DNA of 64,000 bases, taken from Pseudomonas sp. GTDB lineage: Bacteria > Pseudomonadota > Gammaproteobacteria > Pseudomonadales > Pseudomonadaceae. The stretch lies in NCBI RefSeq assembly GCF_030150285.1, contig NZ_JASLGE010000037.1:1-64000 (forward strand), read 5' to 3'. Position 1 is the first letter of the stretch, and each line of letters begins with the position of its first letter. Below are positions 24,474 through 33,285 of this stretch, piece by piece. Made by a program: the position numbers and the translations under genes. Below the pieces are notes generated by a model. It was given only the letters and a program-made list of their open reading frames with translations. It did no database searches and was not told where the DNA came from.

Positions 24474-25382
24474 TCACTTGACCAGGCTTGCCACATAATC
24501 AAGCAGCGCACGGGTTTTGGCCGGGACATGGTGACGCGACGGGTAATACGCGTAGAGGGGGAAGTGCTGATCCGACCATTCCGGGAAAAGTTGTACCAAT
24601 TGGTTGGTGGAGGTGTATGCCTCGATGCCCAATTCGAATAGCTGTGCAATTCCCAGCCCGGCCAGGCAGGTGCTGTACACGGTTCCGGGGTCATTAACGG
24701 TAAGTTTTCCCTGCGGTTTTACGGTCATTTTCTTGCGTCTCTGGTGAAACTCCCAGGCAAAGGGTCTTCCCGTCACTGGCTCCCTGAAAAGAATGCAACG
24801 ATGTGGGCCGCTCTCCAGTTCGTGAGGGTCGGTCGGGTGGCCAAATCGCTCCAGGTACGCCGGCGAAGCCATCGCGAGCACGCGTGTATCCAAGAGCTTT
24901 CGGGCCACGAGCGATGAGGGTAGAGGATGCCCAAAGCGTAACGCCAGATCAAAACCATCGGTCACCAGATCGCCAAGATCGTCCTTACTGCGCAAGTCCA
25001 GTTCGAGTTCCGGGTGACTGTCCATGAAAGGCCCCAGGCGTGGCCCGAGCATGAAGCGAGCGAACAGTGGATCAATGTTCACCCGCAGGCGGCCCCGGAC
25101 CTTTTGGACGTCGCCTGCAGCGCTGCCTGTAACTTCAGCCAGCGCACTGATCAATGGCATCACTTGCTCGTAGAAATCACGTCCTTCATCCGTCAACCGG
25201 ACTGAGCGTGTAGTGCGTTCAAACACCCGGATGCCCAGTCGTGTTTCAAGCCGGGCGATCGCTCTGCTGACCCCGGATTGGGACATGTCCAACACCTCGG
25301 CGGCACCACCAAAACTGCGTGTGTCGACGACCGCTGCCATGACATCCACGCCTTCAAGAAGCTGAGAGCTCAGTTCGCGCAT
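24474..25382 (-). CDS. LysR family transcriptional regulator
   Basis: A 302-residue regulator with the N-terminal helix-turn-helix at SFGGAAEVLDMSQSGVSRAI and a substrate-binding effector domain (about 95-300) of the CrgA-like group. It is divergent from an MFS exporter whose start lies 185 nt away. That arrangement is typical of a regulator controlling the neighbouring transporter. The effector is unknown. ATG 25382 starts MRELSSQLLEGVDVM. Confidence 0.9.
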   Translation of the reverse strand: MRELSSQLLEGVDVMAAVVDTRSFGGAAEVLDMSQSGVSRAIARLETRLGIRVFERTTRSVRLTDEGRDFYEQVMPLISALAEVTGSAAGDVQKVRGRLRVNIDPLFARFMLGPRLGPFMDSHPELELDLRSKDDLGDLVTDGFDLALRFGHPLPSSLVARKLLDTRVLAMASPAYLERFGHPTDPHELESGPHRCILFREPVTGRPFAWEFHQRRKKMTVKPQGKLTVNDPGTVYSTCLAGLGIAQLFELGIEAYTSTNQLVQLFPEWSDQHFPLYAYYPSRHHVPAKTRALLDYVASLVK

Positions 25383-25567
25383 TGATGACTCCGAAGCATA
25401 AGTTATGTGAGTTTCATGCTATCGCACTCTTTTGCGCAAGGTCTCAAACTTCCTCTCAGGCAATACCCGGCTGTTTTGGTACCGAGGTCATCCGTTATCG
25501 CCGTGCGAAGGCCTCCAGTCATGCAGCGCATTGCGCACAATCCATTCACGCTTTTCGGGATGCAATC

Positions 25568-26818
25568 ATGCAATCAACTGTAACAGAGCCAAACGCTGAC
25601 CCCGTATCGTCCGGCACGCATTCAGCGCCGCATCATCACGAGGCCGTCATTTCCCGGGCAAGAAGCGTCAGTGCTGTGCTTGCTTTAAGCTTGGGGTGTT
25701 TTTCATTTGTCAGCACTGAGCTCATGCCTGTGGGTGTGCTCCCGGCAATGGCAGAGGGGCTGCAGGTGTCACTGGGCGTTGCCGGTTACCTGGTCACGAT
25801 CTTCGCTTTCATGGTCGCTCTTACGGCGGCACCTCTCACCAGCGTGCTGGGTTCCATCAACCGCAAAGCGCTTATGGCAGGGTTACTGGCGGTGTGCTGC
25901 GCGGGCAATCTGATTACCTTTCTGGCACCCAATTACTTTGTCGTTTTTATAGGCCGTATTCTGGTTGCCGGTGCGATCGGTGTGTTCTGGTCGACTGCGG
26001 TTGTGACGGCCGTGCATCTGGTTGCGGCGCGCAATGCCGTGAGGGCCACTTCCATCGTCTTTGGTGGTGTTTCATTGGCGACCGTGTTGGGGATCCCGGC
26101 GGGCACGCTGCTGGGCGATCTGTACGGGTGGCGCTCAGTGTTTGCAGCACTTTCAGTGCTGAGCCTGGTGGTTTTTACGCTGATTGTGTGGTCTGTTCCG
26201 GCTGTACGGCTTAACAAAGCTACCCAGCGCGGTGGCATGGCTGCAGTCCTTAAAAGTGGCCCCTTGCTGATTACGTTTGGTGTGACTGCGCTGGTAGTGA
26301 CAGGTAACTTCCTGGCCTACACCTACATTGCTCCGTATCTTGAGCAAGTTGCCGGGCAGGGTGCAGGCCAGATCAGCATGCTGTTGTTGGTGTATGGGGC
26401 CGCCGGTGTTTTCACCAATTTTGCAGTAGGCCCTTTTGCTTCCAAAGCACCTCTCGCCAGCCTTGGGGGGGTGACTGCCTTGCTTGCCGTGAGCTTGGCC
26501 TGTATGGACAGGGCTGCCGTGAGCCACACCGCCATCTTTGTGACATTGGCAGCCTGGGGGGCGGCTTACGGGGCGCTCCCGGTGTTACTGCAAACGTTGG
26601 TATTTAAAGAGGCCAATAAAATTGAAGGCGGAGCAGACGCCGCCACGGCCATCAATGTATCGGTATTCAACGCGGCGATTGGGCTGGGCTCTTTGCTGGG
26701 TGGCCTCTTGATCAACCTATGGGGGCCGCAGCCTATTCCGTATTTGTCGGCCTGCTTCGCGGTTGCGGGGTTGGGAGCCATCCTGGTGAGTTGCAAGCGT
26801 CACTCTCGCCGCAGCTAA
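25568..26818 (+). CDS. MFS exporter, DHA1 family (sugar/drug efflux type)
   Basis: A 416-residue, 12-helix inner-membrane transporter. The hydrophilic N-terminus (about 30 residues, with a His-rich APHHHEA) precedes helix 1 with the DHA1 signature FSFVSTELMPVGVLPAMA, as in SotB/NepI-like exporters. The GRILVAGAIGVFWS helix is also typical. ATG 25568 was chosen; the frame from 25382 has an implausible cysteine-rich leader. Probably controlled by the divergent LysR gene. Substrate not predictable. Confidence 0.88.
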   Translation: MQSTVTEPNADPVSSGTHSAPHHHEAVISRARSVSAVLALSLGCFSFVSTELMPVGVLPAMAEGLQVSLGVAGYLVTIFAFMVALTAAPLTSVLGSINRKALMAGLLAVCCAGNLITFLAPNYFVVFIGRILVAGAIGVFWSTAVVTAVHLVAARNAVRATSIVFGGVSLATVLGIPAGTLLGDLYGWRSVFAALSVLSLVVFTLIVWSVPAVRLNKATQRGGMAAVLKSGPLLITFGVTALVVTGNFLAYTYIAPYLEQVAGQGAGQISMLLLVYGAAGVFTNFAVGPFASKAPLASLGGVTALLAVSLACMDRAAVSHTAIFVTLAAWGAAYGALPVLLQTLVFKEANKIEGGADAATAINVSVFNAAIGLGSLLGGLLINLWGPQPIPYLSACFAVAGLGAILVSCKRHSRRS

Positions 26819-26865
26819 AGCCGGTCAGACGGGAGCGCGCTGCGCGCCAGTAAGGGACTTAACGC

Positions 26866-26904
26866 AAAACGCCCGGTGCAGTAGCTGCACCGGGCGTTTT
26901 TTTT
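26866..26904. terminator. Bidirectional terminator between the MFS gene and fabI
   Basis: A perfect 16-bp stem (AAAACGCCCGGTGCAG and its complement) with a TAG loop, flanked by A4 and T8, between convergent genes. Confidence 0.92.
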
Positions 26905-26922
26905 GCGGTCGCGACGAAGTAA

Positions 26923-27717
26923 TTACTCTTCGAGGCTGCCCATAGCGGTGGTGTTGAAGCCGCCGTCTACGTACATGATTTCACCGCTGATGCCCGATGC
27001 CAGATCGGAACACAGGAAAGCACCAGCGTTGCCCACTTCTTCGATAGTCACGTTGCGACGCAGCGGGGTTTGCGCTTCGTTGGCGGCCAGCATTTTACGG
27101 AAGTTCTTGATACCGGAAGCCGCCAGCGTGCGGATCGGGCCAGCCGATACACAGTTAACGCGAGTGCCTTCCGGGCCCAAGCTACCGGCCAGGTAACGTA
27201 CACCAGCTTCCAGGCTGGCTTTGGCCATGCCCATCACGTTGTAGTTAGGCATGGTGCGCTCGGCACCCAGGTAGGACAGGGTCAGCAGGCTGCCATTGCG
27301 GCCTTTCATCAACGGGCGACCCGCTTTGGCCAGTGCCACGAAGCTGTAGGCGCTGATGTCGTGAGCGATGCGGAAACCTTCACGGGTGGTGGCGTCTGTG
27401 AAGTCGCCGTCCAGTTGGTCACCCGGCGCGAAGCCTACGGAGTGCACGATGCAGTCCAGGCCGTCCCACTTCTTGCTCAGGTCCTCGAAGACCTTGGCGA
27501 TTTCTTCATCGCTGGCGACGTCGCAAGGGAAGCACAGTTCAGGGCCTGAGCCCCAGCCTGCAGCGAACTCTTCAACGCGGCCTTTAAGCTTTTCGTTCTG
27601 ATAAGTGAAGGCAAGTTCGGCACCTTCGCGGTGCATGGCGGCAGCTATGCCTGACGCGATGGACAATTTGCTAGCGACACCGACGATCAGGACGCGCTTA
27701 CCGGCGAGAAAACCCAT
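26923..27717 (-). CDS. fabI: Enoyl-[acyl-carrier-protein] reductase (NADH)
   Basis: A 264-residue short-chain-dehydrogenase-fold enzyme reducing enoyl-ACP in the last step of each fatty-acid elongation cycle; the triclosan target. The N-terminal nucleotide-binding motif is VGVASKLSIASGIA, and the catalytic Tyr-X6-Lys is YNVMGMAK. ATG 27717 (MGFLAGKRVLIVG) is the family start. It lies 19 nt after the yejF-like gene on the same strand, so readthrough from the transporter operon is possible. Confidence 0.97.
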   Translation of the reverse strand: MGFLAGKRVLIVGVASKLSIASGIAAAMHREGAELAFTYQNEKLKGRVEEFAAGWGSGPELCFPCDVASDEEIAKVFEDLSKKWDGLDCIVHSVGFAPGDQLDGDFTDATTREGFRIAHDISAYSFVALAKAGRPLMKGRNGSLLTLSYLGAERTMPNYNVMGMAKASLEAGVRYLAGSLGPEGTRVNCVSAGPIRTLAASGIKNFRKMLAANEAQTPLRRNVTIEEVGNAGAFLCSDLASGISGEIMYVDGGFNTTAMGSLEE

Positions 27718-27736
27718 GTGTTGTTCCTCTATCAGG

Positions 27737-29347
27737 TTAATCGACAGCCACTGGTGCCAAAAAGGCGGCTTCCAATAACTGCTGTGTATATGGATGTTGC
27801 GGTGAGGCAAAGATACTTTGCGCGTCACCCTGTTCGACCACTTGACCCTGCTTGACCACCATTAGCTGGTGGCTCAGCGCTTTGACGACAGCCAGGTCAT
27901 GGCTGATAAACAAATAAGTCAGGTTGTACTTGGTTTGCAGCGAGCGCAGTAGCTCGACCACTTGACGTTGAACGGTCCGGTCCAACGCAGAAGTTGGCTC
28001 GTCCAGCACAATCAACGCCGGCTTTAATACCAGTGCCCGGGCAATGGCGATACGTTGTCGTTGCCCTCCAGAAAACTCATGAGGGTAACGGTGCCGGGTT
28101 TCCGGATCCAGACCTACTTCTCGCAACGTATCAATAATTGCCTTTTCCTGCTCATCAGCAGTGCCCAGACGGTGTATGCGCAGGCCTTCGCCTACAATTT
28201 CGCTGACGCTCATGCGTGGGCTGAGGCTCCCAAACGGATCCTGAAACACCACCTGCATTTCACGTCGCAGCGGCCGGACTTCTTGCCGCGACAGACAGTC
28301 TAGCCGTTTGCCTTCAAACCGGATGAGGCCTTTGCTGGCAATCAACCGTAAAATCGCCAGCCCCAAGGTTGATTTTCCGGATCCGCTTTCTCCCACAATG
28401 CCTAAGGTTCGCCCTTGAAGCAGGCTGAAGTTGATGCCGTCGACGGCTTTTACGTAATCAACGGTCTTGCGCAACAGCCCTTTTTTGATCGCAAACCACA
28501 CTTTTAGATCCGCGACGTCCAGCAAAGGCGGCCCTGCAACGGTATTCGCCGGGCTACCACTGGGCTCTGCGCTAAGCAGTTCGCGGGTGTAAGGGTGCTG
28601 CGGTGAACGAAACAATTGCTCACACGATGCCTGTTCGACGATGGAACCTCGCTGCATGACACATACACGATGCGCAATTCGTCGTACCAGGTTCAAATCG
28701 TGACTGATCAGTAGCAGTGACATTCCCATGCGGGCCTGTAATTGCTTGAGCAACTCAAGGATTTTCAGCTGTACGGTCACATCCAGCGCGGTGGTGGGTT
28801 CGTCGGCAATCAGCAGGTCGGGTTCGTTGGCCAGGGCCATGGCAATCATCACACGCTGGCGCTGACCGCCTGATAGCTCATGGGGCAGGGCTTTAAGCCG
28901 TTTATGCGGCTCAGGTATGCCTACCATGTCCAAGAGCTCCAGCGTGCGTCGTGTGGCCTCTTTGCCGATGATGCCTTTGTGGATGCCAAGCACTTCATTG
29001 ATTTGCTTTTCAATGCTGTGCAAGGGGTTCAGCGAAGTCATGGGCTCCTGGAAAATCATGGCAATGCGGTTGCCGCGGATGTGTCTGAGCTTTCTCTCAT
29101 CCAGTGTCAGTAAATCTTGACCCGCATAAACAATACTGCCGCTGGGATGGCGTGCCAGCGGGTAGGGCAGCAGCCGCAGTATCGAATGGGCCGTGACAGA
29201 TTTACCTGAGCCGCTTTCCCCAACCAGGGCGAGGGTTTCGCCACGTTTGATATCAAAGCTGATGCCTTGGACGACACGTTGCGATTGCTCGCCCGTCACG
29301 AACTCAACAGTGAGATCGCGTACTTCGATCAGATTTTCCTGTGTCAT
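27737..29347 (-). CDS. yejF: ABC transporter ATP-binding protein, fused double NBD (YejF type)
   Basis: A 536-residue protein with two complete ATPase cassettes of the oligopeptide class. The first has Walker A GESGSGKSVTAHS and signature LSGGQRQRV; the second has GESGSGKSTLGLA and FSGGQRQRI. Each has Walker B ending in DEPT(T/S)ALD. It powers the importer formed by the two permeases immediately upstream. ATG 29347 follows the yejE stop by one base (TGAGATG). Confidence 0.95.
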   Translation of the reverse strand: MTQENLIEVRDLTVEFVTGEQSQRVVQGISFDIKRGETLALVGESGSGKSVTAHSILRLLPYPLARHPSGSIVYAGQDLLTLDERKLRHIRGNRIAMIFQEPMTSLNPLHSIEKQINEVLGIHKGIIGKEATRRTLELLDMVGIPEPHKRLKALPHELSGGQRQRVMIAMALANEPDLLIADEPTTALDVTVQLKILELLKQLQARMGMSLLLISHDLNLVRRIAHRVCVMQRGSIVEQASCEQLFRSPQHPYTRELLSAEPSGSPANTVAGPPLLDVADLKVWFAIKKGLLRKTVDYVKAVDGINFSLLQGRTLGIVGESGSGKSTLGLAILRLIASKGLIRFEGKRLDCLSRQEVRPLRREMQVVFQDPFGSLSPRMSVSEIVGEGLRIHRLGTADEQEKAIIDTLREVGLDPETRHRYPHEFSGGQRQRIAIARALVLKPALIVLDEPTSALDRTVQRQVVELLRSLQTKYNLTYLFISHDLAVVKALSHQLMVVKQGQVVEQGDAQSIFASPQHPYTQQLLEAAFLAPVAVD

Positions 29348-29348
29348 C

Positions 29349-30368
29349 TCATTTCCTCGGATCGAAGGCATCGCGCGCGGACTCGCCGATAAACACCAGC
29401 AAGCTGAGCATGATGGCCAGCACGGCAAAAGCACTGATACCCAGCCAGGGCGCTTGCAGGTTGGATTTGCCTTGAGCCACCAGTTCGCCCAAGGACGGTG
29501 CCCCGGGAGGTAAGCCGAAACCCAGGAAATCCAGTGCGGTCAGGGTGCCAATGGCACCGGTGACGATAAAGGGCATGAAGGTCATGGTTGAGACCATCGC
29601 GTTGGGCAGGATGTGGCGGTACATGATGGCCATGTCCTGCATGCCCAGTGCGCGCGCGGCCCGCACATATTCAAGGTTTCGCCCACGCAGAAACTCTGCC
29701 CGCACGACATCCACCAGGCTCATCCACGAGAACAGCAACATGATCCCCAGCAGCCACCAAAAGTTCGGTTGCACGAAGCTGGCGAGAATGATCAGCAGGT
29801 ACAACACGGGTAAACCCGACCAGATCTCGAGAAAACGCTGACCTGCCAGATCGACCCAGCCACCATAAAACCCTTGAAGCGCACCCGCAATAACGCCAAT
29901 CACCGAGCTTAAAATGGTCAAGGTGAGCGCGAACAAGACAGAGATACGAAAGCCGTAGATAACCCGCGCCAACACATCCCGTCCTTGGTCATCGGTGCCC
30001 AGCCAGTTCTCGGCGGAAGGGGGGGCCGGGGCGGGAACCTTCAAGTCGTAGTTAATGCTCTGGTAGCTGTAAGGGATCGGAGGCCACAGCACCCACGCAT
30101 CTTTTTTGGCCAGCAACTCACGGATGTACGGGCTTTTGTAGTTGGCTTCCAGCGGGAATTCACCGCCAAAGACGGTCTCTGGGTAGCGTTTGACTGCCGG
30201 AAAGTAGAGTTCGCCGTCGTAACTGATCACCAACGGTTTGTCGTTGGCAATCAGCTCTGCGCCCAGGCTCAGCCCGAACAGCACCAGAAAAATCCAGAGC
30301 GACCACCAACCCCGTTTGTTGGATTTGAAACGCTGAAAGCGCCGCTGATTGAGAGGGGATAGTTTCAT
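29349..30368 (-). CDS. yejE: Peptide ABC transporter permease YejE
   Basis: A 339-residue inner-membrane permease of the DppC/OppC class. One N-terminal helix (about 22-42) and a large periplasmic insertion precede five C-terminal helices. The EAA-type coupling loop is EYVRAARALGMQDMAIMYRH. The start ATG 30368 lies 1 nt after the yejB stop; an in-frame ATG at 30389 would overlap yejB and is less likely. Confidence 0.94.
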   Translation of the reverse strand: MKLSPLNQRRFQRFKSNKRGWWSLWIFLVLFGLSLGAELIANDKPLVISYDGELYFPAVKRYPETVFGGEFPLEANYKSPYIRELLAKKDAWVLWPPIPYSYQSINYDLKVPAPAPPSAENWLGTDDQGRDVLARVIYGFRISVLFALTLTILSSVIGVIAGALQGFYGGWVDLAGQRFLEIWSGLPVLYLLIILASFVQPNFWWLLGIMLLFSWMSLVDVVRAEFLRGRNLEYVRAARALGMQDMAIMYRHILPNAMVSTMTFMPFIVTGAIGTLTALDFLGFGLPPGAPSLGELVAQGKSNLQAPWLGISAFAVLAIMLSLLVFIGESARDAFDPRK

Positions 30369-30369
30369 C

Positions 30370-31443
30370 TCACTGCTCCCTGCTTTCAAAGTCGATGCGC
30401 GGATCGATCAGGGTGTATGAGAGATCACCGATTAACTTCACGAGCAGTCCGACCAGCGTGAAAATAAACAGCGTGCCGAATACCACGGGGTAGTCGCGGT
30501 TGATTGCGGCTTCGAAGCTCATCAACCCCAGCCCATCCAGCGAAAAAATGACCTCGATCAGCAATGCCCCCGTAAAGAAAATCCCGATGAATGCCGCCGG
30601 AAAACCGGCGATGACCAGCAGCATGGCATTGCGGAAAACGTGACCGTAAAGCACCCGGTGCTGGGTCAGCCCCTTGGCCTTGGCAGTGACGACATACTGC
30701 TTGTTGATTTCATCCAGAAAGCTGTTTTTGGTCAGCAGGGTCATGGTGGCAAAGTTACCGATCACCAGGGCTGTAACGGGTAAGGCCAAGTGCCAGAAGT
30801 AATCCAGGATTTTGCCGCCCACGCTCAGTTCATCGAAGTTGTTGGAGGTCAGGCCACGCAGCGGAAACCAGTCCAGGTAACTGCCACCGGCAAAAACCAC
30901 GATCAACAGAATGGCAAACAGGAAGGCCGGGATCGCATACCCCACGATGATTGCGGAGCTGGTCCAGACGTCGAACTGGCTGCCGTGGCGGGTGGCTTTG
31001 GCGATCCCTAAAGGGATCGACACCAGGTACATGATCAACGTACTCCACAACCCGAGGGAGATTGAAACGGGCATTTTTTCCTTGATCAAGTCGATGACCT
31101 TGGCATCGCGGAAGAAACTTTCGCCAAAATCCAGGTGGGCGTAGTTTTTGATCATGATCCACAAGCGTTCAGGCGCGGGCTTGTCGAAACCGTACATCTT
31201 TTCAATTTCCTGAATCAGTGCCGGATCCAGGCCTTGCGCGCCGCGGTAGTTTGACCCGGCCACTGACACTTCAGAGCCTCCGCCTGCGATACGGCTGGTG
31301 GCACCGTCGAAGCCTTCCAGTTTGGCGATCATCTGTTCGACCGGGCCACCGGGAGCGGCCTGGATGATGATGAAGTTGATCAGCAATATTCCGAACAGTG
31401 TCGGAATAATCAGCAGCAGTCGCCTGAATATGTACGCCAGCAT
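30370..31443 (-). CDS. yejB: Peptide ABC transporter permease YejB
   Basis: A 357-residue DppB/OppB-class permease. It begins MLAYIFRRLLLIIPTLFGILL, and has the family-specific QAAPGGPVEQ stretch after helix 1 and the EAA loop near KQYVVTAKAKGLTQHRVLYG. It is flanked without gaps by the binding-protein gene (stop at 31444) and yejE. Confidence 0.95.
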   Translation of the reverse strand: MLAYIFRRLLLIIPTLFGILLINFIIIQAAPGGPVEQMIAKLEGFDGATSRIAGGGSEVSVAGSNYRGAQGLDPALIQEIEKMYGFDKPAPERLWIMIKNYAHLDFGESFFRDAKVIDLIKEKMPVSISLGLWSTLIMYLVSIPLGIAKATRHGSQFDVWTSSAIIVGYAIPAFLFAILLIVVFAGGSYLDWFPLRGLTSNNFDELSVGGKILDYFWHLALPVTALVIGNFATMTLLTKNSFLDEINKQYVVTAKAKGLTQHRVLYGHVFRNAMLLVIAGFPAAFIGIFFTGALLIEVIFSLDGLGLMSFEAAINRDYPVVFGTLFIFTLVGLLVKLIGDLSYTLIDPRIDFESREQ

Positions 31444-33285
31444 TTAAGGCTCCAGGCTTTCGCTTGTGGTTTCGGTCTTGGTTGCTGGTTTGCTACCGGG
31501 CTTCATCCACCAGGTAGAGGTTCCGATGTCATACAGCGGCGTGACTTTTGGATGACCGATATGATCCCAGTACGCCACGCGCCAGGTTTTGATGTGCCAG
31601 TTGGGTATGACGTAGTAGCCCCACTGCAGAACACGATCCAGTGCGCGCGCGTGGTTGATCAGGCTTTGCCGGGAGTCTGCGTTGATAAGCCCTTCCGTCA
31701 ATTGGTCGATGGCCGGGTCTTTGAGGCCCATGAAGTTGCGACTGCCCGGTTTTTCAGCGCTCTGCGACTCCCAGTATTCGCGCTGCTCACTGCCCGGTGA
31801 ACTGGATTGCGGGAAGCTGCCGACAATCATGTCGAAATCCCTTGAGCGCAGACGATTCAGGTATTGGGAGGTATCGACGCGACGGATCTGTAGTTCGATG
31901 CCCAAATCGTTGAGGTTGCGCTTGAAGGGCAGCAGGATCCGTTCGAACTCTGTTTGAGCCAACAGGAACTCGATGGTCACCGGCTTGCCCTGAGCGTCCA
32001 CCATTTTGTCATCGACGATGCGCCAGCCCGCTTCTTGCAGCAGTTGATAGGCGCGACGCAGTTGGTCGCGGATCATACCGCTGGCATCGGTGACGTTGGG
32101 TTTGAACACGTCAGTGAACACTTTGTCAGGGATTTGGCCACGCAAAGGTTCCAGGATCGCCAGTTCCTCTTCAGTCGGGGGGGCTTTGGCGGCCATCTCC
32201 GAGTTTTCAAAGTAACTGCCGGTGCGGGCATAGGCTCCGCTGAAGAGCTGCTTGTTGGCCCATTCGAAGTCGAACAGTAAGCTCAGGGCTTCACGAACGC
32301 GAACATCCTGAAACATGGGTTTGCGCAAGTTGAAGACAAACCCCTGCATGCCGGTCGGGCTGCCATTGCGAATTTCTTCTTTCTTTAAACGGCCCTGGGT
32401 CACCGCAGGCACGTTATAAGCCCCGGCCCAGTTCTTGGCGCTGATCTCGAACCAGTAATCGAACTGTCCGGCTTTGAGGGCCTCAAACGCCACACTGTTG
32501 TCGCGGAAGTAATCAACAGTGATGGCGTCGAAATTGAACAGGCCCTTGTTGATCGGCAAGTCCTTGCCCCAGTAGTCCTTGTTTCGCTCGTAGCGAATCG
32601 AGCGCCCAGGCTTGATGTCGGTGATGGTGTAGGGGCCACTTCCCACAGGTATTTCAAGATTGCCTTTACCGAATTCCCGGGTTTCCCACCAATGCTTTGG
32701 CAAAACCGGCAACTGGCCCAGGATCAGCGGTAGTTCACGATTCTTGTTGTGCTTGAACACGAATTTGACTTGCAGCGGGTTCTCTTCGACAGCCTTCTCG
32801 ACATCACTGTAATAACCCTTGAATAAAGGGGAGCCACTCTGCATTAACGTGTCGAAGCTGAACACCACGTCTTCTGCGCGGATCGGGTGGCCATCGTTGA
32901 ATTTGGCCTCGGGGCGCAGATAAAAACGCACCCAACTGTTGTCGGGGGATTTCTCGATTTTTTCAGCAATCAGGCCATACGCCGTGAAGGGCTCATCCAG
33001 GGTCTGGCGGGTCAAGGTGTCATAAGTCAGGTCAATGTCGTCAGCCGGGACGCCTTTGTTGATAAAAGGGTTGAGGCTGTCAAAACTGCCCAGCGAGGAT
33101 TTGCGAAATGTCCCGCCTTTTGGCGCGTCAGGGTTCACATAATCCACGTGTTTGAAGGTGGCGGGGTACTTGGGAGGCTCATCGTAGAGTGTCAGCGCAT
33201 GTTGCGGTGCAGCCAGCGCCACACAGGTCAGACCGGCCAGCAATAGGCCCGTCAGCGGTTTCAGCCACATATGCAAAGGCATCAT
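31444..33285 (-). CDS. Periplasmic peptide-binding protein, family 5 (YejA type), copy 1
   Basis: A 613-residue solute receptor for the Yej importer. A signal peptide runs to about residue 25 (LLLAGLTCVALAA). The YejA-type signature YVNPDAPKGGTFR lies near residue 50, and the SBP family 5 fold runs to the C-terminus. Its stop abuts the yejB start. It overlaps the upstream paralogue by 4 bp, so the operon makes two related receptors. Confidence 0.93.
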   Translation of the reverse strand: MMPLHMWLKPLTGLLLAGLTCVALAAPQHALTLYDEPPKYPATFKHVDYVNPDAPKGGTFRKSSLGSFDSLNPFINKGVPADDIDLTYDTLTRQTLDEPFTAYGLIAEKIEKSPDNSWVRFYLRPEAKFNDGHPIRAEDVVFSFDTLMQSGSPLFKGYYSDVEKAVEENPLQVKFVFKHNKNRELPLILGQLPVLPKHWWETREFGKGNLEIPVGSGPYTITDIKPGRSIRYERNKDYWGKDLPINKGLFNFDAITVDYFRDNSVAFEALKAGQFDYWFEISAKNWAGAYNVPAVTQGRLKKEEIRNGSPTGMQGFVFNLRKPMFQDVRVREALSLLFDFEWANKQLFSGAYARTGSYFENSEMAAKAPPTEEELAILEPLRGQIPDKVFTDVFKPNVTDASGMIRDQLRRAYQLLQEAGWRIVDDKMVDAQGKPVTIEFLLAQTEFERILLPFKRNLNDLGIELQIRRVDTSQYLNRLRSRDFDMIVGSFPQSSSPGSEQREYWESQSAEKPGSRNFMGLKDPAIDQLTEGLINADSRQSLINHARALDRVLQWGYYVIPNWHIKTWRVAYWDHIGHPKVTPLYDIGTSTWWMKPGSKPATKTETTSESLEP